Part shown: positions 1-22,118 of the stretch, one piece after another
How positions within the stretch are numbered: position 1 is the stretch's first letter
Layout of the letters: every line of letters begins with the position of its first letter
Source of the DNA: Diplonema papillatum
Lineage: Eukaryota; Euglenozoa; Diplonemea; Diplonemida; Diplonemidae
DNA: 64,000 nt
Direction: 5' to 3'
Assembly (NCBI GenBank): GCA_030068145.1
Contig: JAPJBO010000268.1
Span: 62,001 to 126,000 of the forward strand
The notes under the pieces: model-generated
What the model was told of the DNA's origin: nothing
Database searches by the model: none
What the model saw: only the letters and a program-made list of their open reading frames with translations
Translations under genes and position numbers: made by a program

Positions 1-12189
<12,189 letters not shown>

Positions 12190-12237
12190 TTTGGTTCGGA
12201 TTTTTCTTTGCTGTGGTTCTCTCATAGATGGCCGGTT

Positions 12238-12302
12238 GATAACGTTATATAACGTTATATAACGTTATAACGGTGATAACGTTATATAACGTTATATAAC
12301 GG
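12238..12302. repeat. Left-arm array of palindromic ATAACGTTAT units
   Basis: Repeated 10-bp units, each its own reverse complement, lie next to the left terminus. They are possibly binding sites for a transposase; that is an inference. Confidence 0.9.
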
Positions 12303-12349
12303 TCGAAAACGCAAAATAACGGAAAAAATAACGCAAATAACGGTTTTTA

Positions 12350-12740
12350 GAATTTTTCCGATTTTGGCCATGTTTCCAGATTTTTGTCATTTTTTCCTCA
12401 TTTTGGTCCATTTCGGCCATTTTTTCCGATTTTGGCCATTTTTGCCAGATGTTGGTCAATCTTAGCCAATTTTTCCAGACTTTTGCCGATTTTTTCAGGT
12501 TTTGGCCATTTTGCCGATTTTTTCCAGATTTCGGCAATCTTTGCCGATTTTTCCAGATTTCGGCCATTTTTGCCGATTTTTCAAGATTTTGGACAATTTT
12601 GAGATTTTGGCCACTCTGGCCGATTTATCCAGATCAGTCAATTTCGGCCATTTTTTCCGATTTTTCCAGATTTCCCGATTTTCCAGATTTTGGTCAATTT
12701 CGGCCATTTTTGCCAATTTTTCCAGACTTTTGCCGATTTT
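12350..12740 (+). repeat. Left-arm minisatellite
   Basis: Degenerate 15- to 30-bp units around TTTTGGCCATTTTTGCCGA and CCAGATTT. The complementary array occupies the right arm. Open frames here read as Phe/Pro/Arg repeats and are not genes. Confidence 0.9.
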
Positions 12741-13176
12741 TGGATCCCGGTCACAAAAACTGTTCGGAAACAAACCCTGGTCCGAAAAGAATTCGTAGTA
12801 ACCGGTCCTCAGGGGTCCGTATAGCCCCTCCCCAGAGCTTTTTCTCTTTTACTTATTTTCTTGCGGACTTCCACCCAAGCGCGACAAACGCGATCCTTCC
12901 GGATTCACATGACTCTTTCACTGTGCGATGTTGTTCTTGGGATGTGGATGTCTGCAGTTTTGGGTTTCCGGCGCGTGTCCCTCAGTCGGTGGCCCGTAAC
13001 GGTCGTTTGCAGTGTCCTTCGTGAGGCAGCAGATGTCACCAGCATGATCCGGCCACTGGAGTCCAACTTGTCCAAGCTTGTCCACTCGGCAGACCGTTGC
13101 GTACTATGCCAGTCAGACAAGGTCCCAGTACCAAATATGGGTGCATGATGAGCACGAGACATGCAAAGTCGAGCAG

Positions 13177-13527
13177 TCACAGCTGGCGCTTCCCGTAGAA
13201 CCCAGCCAGCCCGGGGTCGGTTTTCTTGATCCGGTCGATGAATCGTTGTTCCGGGCTCTTACTTGGTGGTTTCGTGACAGGGAGAACGCTGGGGCCAGTC
13301 AATGCCAGGTCGCGGGACAAGGCCTCGACGCGCAGCGTTTCCGCCACCTTCTTCCTTCCGCGTCGCGCCTTTGCAACCGAGGCGCTGCTGCTGCTGCTGT
13401 TGCTATCCGTACTTTCGGCGCGAGGCCGTTTGCGCTGTGTACCTGGGGTCTTCGGCTGAGCTTTCGGCTGAGCTTTAGGTTGAGCCTTCGGCTTCGGCTG
13501 GACCTTCGGGGAGCTTTTCGCAGGCAT
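13177..13527 (-). CDS. 116-residue basic Lys/Pro/Ala-rich protein inside foldback element
   Basis: ATG at 13527, stop at 13177. The N-terminal third is a Lys/Pro/Gln/Ala repeat (units such as PKAQPKAQ), then a basic stretch (RKRPRAE), a serine run and another basic patch (KARRGRKK). The C-terminal part is more ordinary (EQRFIDRIKKTDPGLAGFYG). There is no membrane segment. The composition resembles histone H1-like or other chromatin tails and suits DNA or RNA binding, but no family is recognised. It could be a captured host gene or an accessory protein of the element. The 57-bp segment upstream of it is nearly identical to one upstream of the 388-residue gene at 54681-55847. The start was chosen as the first ATG before the repeat; longer upstream frames run into the minisatellite. 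Confidence 0.55.
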   Translation of the reverse strand: MPAKSSPKVQPKPKAQPKAQPKAQPKTPGTQRKRPRAESTDSNSSSSSASVAKARRGRKKVAETLRVEALSRDLALTGPSVLPVTKPPSKSPEQRFIDRIKKTDPGLAGFYGKRQL

Positions 13528-13592
13528 AGTCGATATTCCCTTTGGAAAGACTAGTGTGGCTGAAATCGAAGCGGGTGGGGCGGTACACGTGT

Positions 13593-13646
13593 TTTTGTGT
13601 TTCCGACGATCCCGAATGGGTGTACAGATTGGTGTCTTTCGACCTT
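13593..13646 (-). promoter_or_regulatory. Conserved upstream segment, copy 1
   Basis: The segment lies about 65 bp upstream of the 13527 ATG and matches 55913-55968 over about 57 bp, with two perfect blocks: TTTTTGTGTTTCCGACGATC and, after a variable 9-10 bp, a 27-bp block starting GTACAGATTGGTGTCTTTCG (plus-strand sense). Spacing to the start codon is nearly the same in both places. It is probably shared promoter or 5' UTR sequence; function is not shown. Confidence 0.6.
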
Positions 13647-13737
13647 TTTTTTTTTCCGCGCACGGACTGCCTGTTCGAGCTTGTGCGGGTTTAAGAAACT
13701 CAGACAAGAATAGCTCTGGTGAGGGGCAGGGCATAAA

Positions 13738-14045
13738 TGACCAAAACCCTGGAAAAATCGGCAAAAACGGCCAAAATGGGCAAAGTCTGGAAAACATGGC
13801 AAAACTGGCCAAAAATGACCAAAACCTGGAAAAATCGGCAAAAATAGCCAAATTTTTGAAAAACATGGCAAAAATGGCCAATCCTGGCCAAATCGGTAAA
13901 AACGGCCAAAATGGGCCAAAATCTGGAAAACACGGCAAAACTGGTCAACATTGACCAAAATCTGGAAAAATTGGCAAAAATAACCAAAATTGGCCAAAAT
14001 CTGGAAAATGTGGCAAAAATGGCCAAAAATGACCAAAATCTGGAG
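13738..14045 (-). repeat. Right-arm minisatellite
   Basis: A-rich complement of the left-arm minisatellite, with degenerate units around TGGCCAAAAATGACCAAAA and TCTGGAAAA. Confidence 0.9.
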
Positions 14046-14076
14046 GACAGTGTGACCTCCCATGGACTGGTAAAAA

Positions 14077-14400
14077 ACCGTTATATAACGTTATTATAAC
14101 GTTATATAACGTTATTATAACGTTATATAACGTTATTATACCGTTATTATAACGTTATATAACGTTATATAACGTTATCGTTATATAACGTTATTATAAC
14201 GTTATATAACGTTATTATACCGTTATTATAACGTTATATAACGTTATATAACGTTATAACGGTCAAATAACGTTATTTTTCGACCAAACATGGCAAATAA
14301 CGGTTTTATAACGGTCAATAACGGTTTTTCTGGATTTAGGGGGGGGGTAACAAATAACTCCGGGAATAACGTTATATAACGTTATATAACGTTATATAAC
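14077..14400. repeat. Right-arm array of palindromic ATAACGTTAT units
   Basis: Longer than the left-arm array and interrupted by a short unique piece with a G9 run near 14340. The unequal arm lengths suggest expansion or contraction of the array. Confidence 0.9.
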
Positions 14401-14417
14401 GGCCATCTATGTTCTCT

Positions 14418-17400
14418 TGGATCCAATGACAACACCAGAGGTCGATACGGGCCAATATCTTCGGTTGCGCTTTGTGTTTCAAGGAGCCGATGTTAGGACA
14501 GCTCGATTAGGTAAGGACTCGGACATGTAGACATGTGAACTGGTACTTCAGACCAAGAAATTTGGCGATGATGCAAACGGGCTTCGAGAAAACTGGAGCA
14601 GGGTATGGAGAAAAAGCGCAAGGCAACCGGAGCAAAACTTGTGCAGAAGATAAGCCAACTAAGAACCAAAGCGGAACAACGCAAACCGAAGGCAGATCTT
14701 GGCGAACACAGGTACTTCTTTGTCTTATGACAAAATAGTGTATCAGACACTCGCTTGTTGCGAGCTGGTGAGCGGACATCACAACACTTTGCCCTGGCAA
14801 GGGAAGTGCAGTGACGCGATCCAAGGCGGATTCTCTTTTGCATGTCAGCATCTGATGATGCGATTTACGTTCAAATAGAGGCTTTAACCAGAGATGTGGT
14901 AGTTCTGAAGGGTCTCGTCGGACAAGTGATAGCTTAGACGGAACGGCGGCAATTCTTGGAGCCACTTCGCAAGGGAACAGTATAGAGAACAAGCTGCACG
15001 AGAGCTGCTGAGGCGCTTCCGCGTTGGGTGTTGTCTGATCTATCGGGCCGATGCTACATCCCCGCGCGAATGTCACGACAGTCCCAGGCCTACGAGTTTT
15101 CTCGCAGTTTTGGTCTAGTCAAGAAGACAAGACGCATCGATGGGCTGCGAAGGCAGCGTTCTGCTTGCCGTGAGTACTTTGCTGCTGCGTTTGACTATGC
15201 AGGAGCTTCAAGCAGAGATATGAGCGGCAGCTTGCTTCTTGGTTCTGCATGAGGGCTCTTCGGGGCTTTGAGAGCATGTTCAGACCTGTGAATAAAGCTT
15301 TCAGCGTCGGTGTACAATGATGGACAAACTGCGTCCCAACGCGGGAAAGACACAGGCAGCGACGCGTGCGTAAACGATCCCGGCGGCGTCTGCCGCTTTG
15401 ACGCCTGCTTCTTACAACTGTACAGGCCGCCCTCTGCAAAACCGGGGTATAGGAACCGAAGCTTGGAACTGCCGTTTACAGCTGACGTCACGTGATCGAA
15501 TTCCATTGAAAACGCCCCTTTACTTTCTTGCCAACTCCCCGGGACCCGGTTATCTGAAAAGAAGAGATTGCTGGAACGGGACTAAACCTCAAATAACGGT
15601 CGCCAACATAACCGCAAACACAAAGCAGTGTGGGTAGCTCGAAGCACCAGGCAGCAGCGGGCAGGGAGACGGCGACTCCGTGACTACTAGGCAAGAAAGG
15701 TGGCGGGAAACGAGGAAGGTTTTCGTATCATTTTGGTGGACATAAAGAGGTGAGGCTAGCTGCTTTCTCGGGGCGTGACTTCCAAACACGAGCCCGGTGG
15801 TCGAGCGAATACGGTATGAAATAACTACCGCAGAAAAGAGTAAACGTGGGGTCATTGGCTACGTCTTGCAGTGGCGGTTTAATTTTGTGCAGGAGAACGG
15901 CGTCAACTCAGCCATTCCCGTCTTGACGTATCTTAACACCATGCGAAAGGTCTTGGATGCATCTACCACTTGGATGCATCTACCAACTGAAGCTGCCACT
16001 CTCAGCCAGTTGTTGACGAATACCCTTCGAAGGGCCTCAAGGCGAACTAGCAGTTGCTAGGATCTGCCTCGAGGCCTTCGGCACAGGGAGGAGTCTGTCC
16101 GAGACAGAGAACAGGACGCGTCTTGTGCATGTACGCAGGTTCAACCATCATCTGGCTCTTCTGGTTTGCCGTTGCGACCTTCGGTACCACGAGTTTGCGA
16201 TTCTCCAAATTCCCTCTTAGGTTTTGGTTTGGGCAAGAAGATGTTCCATGATCACCTTCAGGGGCCCAGGCGGTGTTTGCTCCAGCAACTCCTCTATACA
16301 TCGATACCCGCAATGTTCGAACTCGGGTCGCAATAATATGGGCCAACGTTCGCAACTGCAGCGGGACCTTGCACCGCCTCCTTCTAACATTACCTTTCCA
16401 CGCACGATTCAACTGAGGAGTCGCAGCCGCGTCAGTCCGGGGATGCCGTTTAGCATCTCTTCAAGTTTCCCGTCGCACGAGCTCTACTCGCGGGGTATCG
16501 TCGTTCCTCTCTGTCGTTTATCTTTTGCGTCAGACTGCGGTGTAACCGAACATGTGGGAAGGCGCACCCTCTCATCGACACACCGCTTCACTGCCGTTAT
16601 GCGGCGGGCGTGCAATCGCAGCTGACGGGCACCAACAGACGCGACGGCCGTTTTTTGTCTCACAACGACTACACACGTTTTCACCGTCACTCTTCCCCGT
16701 GGCGGTTTCGACGTTGTCGTTACAAGACGGGATGACTCGCAGTCAAACTGCCAGCGCATACGACCGGGTTTGCCGAGAAGTCAGAAGCACAGTTACCCAG
16801 CGTGGAATCGGAGCGTTAGGAAGCAGAAACGCACACAGCTCTACTCTTCCTTTCGCTCTTCAAGCGGCCGTGCCCCGAGGGCGGCCATGCGTTGCCGGAT
16901 GTTCTGCAGGGGGAGGACGAGATGCACCGAGAGAGGAAAAAGGCGCACAAACAATGAACAACTGACAGAAACCGGCGACATTGTCGACTTCGAATTCCAC
17001 ACGCCGTTGTGATGCTTTCTTTGATCGTATATCGACGGACCTTCGGTCGCAGTTCTTTTCACAACTGCTGTCGTGACTATTGTGAGACTGAAAAACACAG
17101 TGATTTTTCACGTCGACCAGCAAGATTAAAAGCTGCCAAACTACCAGCCAAAGAGCAGGCAAGAAACAGGAACGTAAACTGCATGTATTGGGTAAGATGA
17201 TATACCTGGAGCATGATGTCAATGGTAACGAGGTCCTTCGAGAGGGAGCTCAGCATAATGGAGTGCCGGTCGAAACTAGTTTTCATGGCGGGATAATTTT
17301 GCTGTCGAGGGTTTGAGATCGATTTATGTGAAGCTGGATTTAGCGCGAGGTCTCAGTAATTGCTCAGGCAAACCCAAGAGTTTTGTGGATCAAAATGAAA

Positions 17401-18759
17401 TGGATCTCAGTGGAAAGGTACCATGACACATCTTACAGCAATGCAAACATCGATCCTTTGAGACGCGTTTTCACCCTGAAGGTGCAGTGTCCGAGCTCCA
17501 GGTCGGTTCTTCCCGGTGTCGACTTTCATGTCCCGTTCATAAAGTGTTGACGTACTCCGCTGCCTTGGAACATAGCCTCAACATGCAAAGCCACCAGTCC
17601 GTATTTCATCCAGGACCTGGACTGCATAACACAGCGTTCTTGCGTCAGCGCCAGGAGAGGGGACGGATTCGACTGCAGAGCTTGCGAAAGAGTAATATCG
17701 CTGCAATTCTAATTCGTCAGGTTGTCTGGCAGACAAAAGATGGAAAGTATGCCCCGGGATCACTAGCACACCTCAGAAGCCCGGTTGAACTGGACAATGT
17801 TTGCAGAGCACTTCACCATGGTGCTGATGGACGCGTTCTGCAAGCGAATGGCTTCTCCATGCGCTTGTTTGTCCGTCATTCGTTGTGTCTCGACATCGAG
17901 GGGGTGCCGGCCCTGTGTAAGTGGTTGTAAATTTGTTGCATTAGTGTGATTGTCAGGCCTTCGACTACCCTGAGCAACGCACTATGCACACTCCGTGTCT
18001 ACGTCACAGCAGATGGAACGCGTCTGTTGCGCCGCCGCGGAGGCGACCTACGAGTGGGTGTCGCTGTGGCCTCCCGGCCGGAGCCATCGTTGGATGACCC
18101 TTCGCTCGTGTAAGTGAATTGTAAACTCGAAAGAACGTTGGCGTGTTGTTTTGGAAGAGACTAGCCCAACGATCATGTTCAATCACCAACAGGTTGGTCC
18201 TCCCCCGACAAGTAACAACAAACGCCGCTCCACTATTTTTCTCGCAGGTACGATTGCGCAACTCAAGCGAAGGACGAGCAGTAGCGAAATCGACTTGCGA
18301 AGCCGCCGGACAGCGGGTCCGGTTGCCATCTCTAAATCTTCTGTTCGGGAGCATATGCCACCGTCTAAAGATAGGTAACTGGCTAAGAAGAACCCAGCTT
18401 CCCTCACGGGAGAAATCGACGTAAGCAAGCACTGCTTTGTTAAGAACAAGAGAAAGATGCCCTTTGTCAGGAAGAAATCGACGTTAGCAACTGCTTTGTT
18501 AAGAGAGAAAGATGCCCTTTGTCACAGTGACGTGCGGGGAAACCGCTTTTTCGGATGCCACATAAACCGTGGTGCAAAAAGAGGCATCGGAAACTGGACA
18601 ACCAAACAGCGTCCTTCCATCGAAACTTGCAAACCACAGGTACCCAGTGTCGAAGATGCCGAGAGAGAGGGGAGCGCAAAAAACTGACCACCTCTCTACA
18701 AATTTATCGACAAAAAACAGTCGAGACACTAATCGAGCACTTCGCTTCACTTTATCGGC
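14418..18759. other. Non-coding or unrecognised stretch
   Basis: Short open frames occur on both strands, the longest at 14507-15076 (minus) and 17487-17930 (plus), but none shows a known domain or a convincing exon pair. A 37-bp near-direct duplication containing AGAAAGATGCCCTTTGTCA lies at about 18445-18525. Exons of unknown genes could be hidden here. Confidence 0.4.
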
Positions 18760-19740
18760 TCACGAACGCCGGCTCGTGAACACTGGTCCGCGAAGTGACT
18801 GCAGCAGACTGCAAAGAGTACAAACCTGCAAAGACGATACACCTGTTGCCGCAGGAGATGCGCGATGCATGGCCGAAGCAGACGAACATGAAGGCGTCGC
18901 GGTATCACCAAGAGCTAGAGACGCAGCCGAGCTTATCAGGTTCGGGGTCTGCGGGCTTTTCGCACCGGCAGTGTGTGTCACTACGGACTCGGTGCCGATC
19001 AACCCTTCGTACCCTCGAGCACCGGCCGCTGGGGTTGCAGTGTTGGTGGTCTCTGCTGCGCTGGACTCTGTCTTTAACTGGGTGGTGGGTCCTGACTTTA
19101 GGCCTTCGCCAGTAGATAACGTATTTTCGTCTGAAGATGGCGCAGCCGTCGCTTCGTTGGGGTCTGGGTGCTTCGAGTGCTTTGAGCTCTTCTGGCTTGA
19201 TTCGTCGGGTGTTGGCGTTGCTTGGGTGCTATTCTGTACCTTTCGGTCATCGCCTGCTCCATCTTCGCCGGTTCCCTGCTTAGAGGATTCTCCTGAAGTC
19301 GAGTCGGTGATGCTCGTGCTCAGGTCAACTTCCTTCGCTCGTTGCACTCCATTTGCCCCGTTTTCGCTGGTTAATTGCTTGGAAGACTTGTTGTCTGGTG
19401 TGGTGTCTGAGATGCTCGGGCCACATTCCTTTGGGCTTTCACGTGGCTCTGCAAGCTCGTCTGATGTAGACTCTGCGGCGGAGCATTCATTTGGGCTTTT
19501 GTCTTGGCTCGTGCCGTTTTCTGCTGGCTGTCCGTCGTTTCCAGCAAGTCCGGGATACTTCTCTTCATCTTCAGCCACTGACCTGACTCCGTCGTTGCGC
19601 GCCTCGGAACTTGTCTCTCCTTCCTGTGATGCCTTGTCTTCCATTTGATGCTTCTCTTCCATTGGCTCCCGTTCGTCGGGAAGCTCTGTTTTGGCCGCAT
19701 CACCTTCAGGGGCGGCCGTCTCGCCTGCCCCAGCCGACAT
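18760..19740 (-). CDS. Acidic, low-complexity disordered protein
   Basis: The frame starts at an ATG at 19740 (MSAGAGETAAPEGDAAKTEL) and stays open for 326 codons. Composition is Glu, Ser, Thr, Asp, Asn and Gly with few hydrophobics, typical of an intrinsically disordered protein. There is no signal peptide, membrane segment or recognisable domain. I prefer the ATG at 19740 to one further upstream because composition changes there. The last 28 codons turn Cys/Leu-rich, and a possible donor (GTGTAT at about 18842) lies before them, so the true 3' end may be spliced and the exon may end near 18843. The long plus-strand frame opposite it is taken as its shadow. Function unknown. Confidence 0.5.
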   Translation of the reverse strand: MSAGAGETAAPEGDAAKTELPDEREPMEEKHQMEDKASQEGETSSEARNDGVRSVAEDEEKYPGLAGNDGQPAENGTSQDKSPNECSAAESTSDELAEPRESPKECGPSISDTTPDNKSSKQLTSENGANGVQRAKEVDLSTSITDSTSGESSKQGTGEDGAGDDRKVQNSTQATPTPDESSQKSSKHSKHPDPNEATAAPSSDENTLSTGEGLKSGPTTQLKTESSAAETTNTATPAAGARGYEGLIGTESVVTHTAGAKSPQTPNLISSAASLALGDTATPSCSSASAMHRASPAATGVSSLQVCTLCSLLQSLRGPVFTSRRS

Positions 19741-21737
19741 CTTCGACCCTTCGCGTATATACGGAGGGACTGCGGGGTAGAAAGAGTGGGGGGACTCTTG
19801 AAACGTTGTGAACTGTCCGAACCGGGCTCGCAATTTGTTTTTGTGCGTACCAGCTCTGCTAGACTTCCCTCTCCTGGTATTCTGCGAGATGAAAATGCTG
19901 GCAATCCAGGTCGAGTTCGGTATCCACAGCGCTTCTGGCGCCAGCACGTCCCCCTGCGATCCAAAAGATTTAGAGCGCGGAAGGTGCAGGATACGCGGTG
20001 CCCACCAGTGCAGACGTTTTGCAGTTTCTCGAAAAAGCTAAATCTTGAAACTTCTTCTGAGTAGCTTCAGCGGCAGCGAGCATGCCCAATGCATTTCTAG
20101 TTGGAAGCTATGACGAATAGGGTTACCTCTGGAATGTACGTTAACACTTCGTTAGCGTACTTGACTACACCGAAAAGCTTTCGTCGTCTGTCTTTTTTTT
20201 TCAATGTTTTCAGGTGACGCGAGCTTGAGTTTACCGGGGAAAGCCTGCTACACTGGAGCAAACCTTCACGTGTTCGGCGGGTTTACGGGTCAAGTGGCTA
20301 CCGATTTTCCAAACTAAAGCATCTATGCGGGCAGAGGCGGCACTAAGTTGCCTTCGACTCAAGCTTTGCAAGCTGTGGTTGACGGTCACGTTCCTGGACC
20401 CGGAGCGGCCGTTTTATTTTTCTTCTCAGTGTTGCCTAGGATAGGTACCAGGGAAAGCCTGCTACACGGGAGCCAAGCTTCACGTGTTCGGCGGTACTGC
20501 AGAGCCACGGGCCCTACGGGTCAAGTGGTTACCGATTTCCCACACTAAAGCATCAAGGCGTGGCGCACCTTGGGGCTTGGCGCTCGCGCTGAACACAAGC
20601 TCGTCGAGACGGTCAGCCGCAGGGCAGAGCGGACGGGGTTGTGGCACTGAGCTGCCTCCGACTCAGGCTTTGGAAGCTGTGGTTGACCGTCACGTTCCTG
20701 GACCAGGAGCGGCCTTTTTATTTTTCTTTTTTTCTTTTTCTTTTTCTTCTCTTCTTCTTCTTCTCAGTGTTGCCGGCGTCCATCTTTGTTACCCCTCCTG
20801 CTGAGTCAGATTGTTTCGCCACGGGAAGGGAGCCATCCAGCTATTCGGCAACCTGTGCCTGTGTGCACGTCGTTCCGTGCGAGCTCTTCTGTGACGCCAA
20901 TATTCTTTTGCCTGATCACAGGATCCTCAAAACCGTTCTCTGTTACTTGAACCCTGGCTGATCGCACAAAATGCGAGATGGTAAGAAATTCAGAGGGGCC
21001 AGACAAGTCAGAAAAGAGATAATTGCAGGGCAAGAAAACGTATGAGACTCCTAGCAGACCGGTGGATTGAATAATTCCCTCAAAACGCACAATCGAACAC
21101 GACGACTCGCAATCGATCCAACAAGGTTCTTGTTGGATCGAGTGCCAGTTGGGATCATCGGTCAGGGAAGTCCTGTACTTTGCTCTGCTGCGTGGACACG
21201 TTTGGAATCTGCAAGATGGTCAACTTCCACATCATCATTCATCAAAAACTGAATCCTCCTTGCCGTCGAAGTGGAACAGAACCTTGCCGACATCGTGTCT
21301 CGTGTTGAGCGAACTTTTACACTGCTCCACGTAAATGTACATGGTAGGCGGAAGCATGCAACCGGTGCCGCACGCAGCAGCGTATCTGACGCCTGGCTTG
21401 AGCGTTCGACACCAACAATTGGTTCGGCCGCCGGCATTTGCATTCTAGCTCAGGTAGTCTTGGTTGAGGGCTTTCGTGAATATGCCTACTTGAAACTCGT
21501 CCGCGTCTGTGTGTGCGTTCTCGGTGTGAGTGAAACTGTGGCCTCGGTGACTACCCGGTTGCTTGACGATCGCGATTACGAGGAGGCGACATCAACAAGT
21601 CTACCATCGGCTACTACGACCCAATTTAACCGGTTCCGATCAACTTTCAGGCAGAATCCCGCGGATCCTACAATCGGCGATCCGAGGATGAAGTTGCAAA
21701 GCCCTACATGTCATCGGTCGAAGTTCACGAAACCAAT
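19741..21737. other. Intergenic stretch with an internal tandem duplication
   Basis: No gene is recognised. It contains the duplicated block at 20232-20780 and a CT-rich tract at about 20710-20765. A short minus-strand frame at about 21240-21345 looks exon-like but has no partner that I can define. Confidence 0.45.
20232..20780. repeat. Imperfect direct duplication, about 0.2 and 0.33 kb units
   Basis: Unit 1 (about 20232-20440) and unit 2 (about 20445-20780) share GGGAAAGCCTGCTACAC, TTCACGTGTTCGGCGG, the block GGGTCAAGTGG and the ending GACCAGGAGCGGCC or a close variant, before CTTCTCAGTGTTGCC. Unit 2 has about 90 bp extra in the middle and an expanded CTT tract. Confidence 0.85.
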
Positions 21738-22118
21738 CTAATCGCTGCCTTCGTGGACCGCAGAAAGCATGGGGTTTCTGTCAGAATGTCTGCTGGTACT
21801 GGGCTGGGGTCGCAAGCACTCCTGAATGAAAGTTGCGGCGAAGTAAAAGCTAAGCAGACCTGGCTTAATGATCCAAAGACTGGAGTCCGGGTAGAGCGTG
21901 TACATGCACACCCACCAGACTATCGCCACGAAGCACGAGACAATGAAGCAGATCAAGGACCACCGGCAATACTTGCGAATCTCTTCGTTCTCCTTCTGAA
22001 TCTCCCAGAAAAAGAAGTAATTTGACATCCACAGCCACGGCAGGAAGAAAAACCCTCCGTAGAACTGCCTCCGCGCTAGGGTCTCCGCTGTCTCCTTCTT
22101 CAGCGGCCCGGAAAACAT
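21738..22118 (-). CDS. PSENEN: Presenilin enhancer 2 (PEN-2), gamma-secretase subunit
   Basis: A single exon starts at ATG 22118 (MFSGPLKKETAETLARRQFY) and gives 126 residues; family members are usually 100-130. Two hydrophobic segments lie at roughly residues 22-40 and 53-75. Family features are clear: LARRQFYGGFFFLPWLW, SNYFFFW, IRKYCRWS and the second membrane span with WW. The plant proteins share the ARR, PWLW, FW and IR-x-Y-x2-RS pattern. PEN-2 is the small subunit that activates presenilin in the gamma-secretase complex, which cuts membrane proteins inside the bilayer. The C-terminus (after YTLYPDSSLW) is less conserved and a little long. A farther upstream ATG in the same frame (22193) is unlikely to be used because it precedes a charged, poorly conserved lead. 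Confidence 0.85.
   Translation of the reverse strand: MFSGPLKKETAETLARRQFYGGFFFLPWLWMSNYFFFWEIQKENEEIRKYCRWSLICFIVSCFVAIVWWVCMYTLYPDSSLWIIKPGLLSFYFAATFIQECLRPQPSTSRHSDRNPMLSAVHEGSD

Larger units (their letters stand above)
12223..14411. mobile_element. Foldback-like DNA element with 6-bp target duplication
   Basis: The outer ends are exact inverted repeats (CATAGATGGCC at 12223 and its complement ending at 14411), flanked by the direct repeat TTCTCT at 12217-12222 and 14412-14417. Inside the tips both arms carry tandem palindromic ATAACGTTAT units (12238-12302; 14077-14400) and then a T-rich/A-rich minisatellite in opposite orientation (12350-12740; 13738-14045). Traces of arm similarity reach about 12825-12845 and 13705-13725. 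The centre holds a 116-codon gene. No transposase is recognisable, so it is probably non-autonomous. Long arms built from tandem repeats resemble the foldback class; the superfamily is not assigned. Confidence 0.85.

Noticed and set aside
12350..12740. CRISPR-like array
   Set aside because: Units are degenerate and contiguous with no unique spacers, and the host is a eukaryote.
12292..14063. Phe/Arg/Pro and Asn/Lys/Leu repeat proteins predicted in the foldback arms
   Set aside because: They translate the minisatellite in both arms in several frames and strands, so they are not genes.
12238..14400. TAACG-type repeats as interstitial telomere
   Set aside because: Units are palindromic and sit at both ends of an element with a target duplication, unlike one-way telomere arrays.
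17487..17930. 147-codon plus-strand frame
   Set aside because: No family, no partner exon and no composition signal; kept as unconfirmed.
18569..19648. 359-codon plus-strand frame opposite the acidic disordered protein
   Set aside because: Its Ser/Leu/Phe/Val composition is what the complement of a Glu/Ser/Thr-rich gene gives; no domain is visible.
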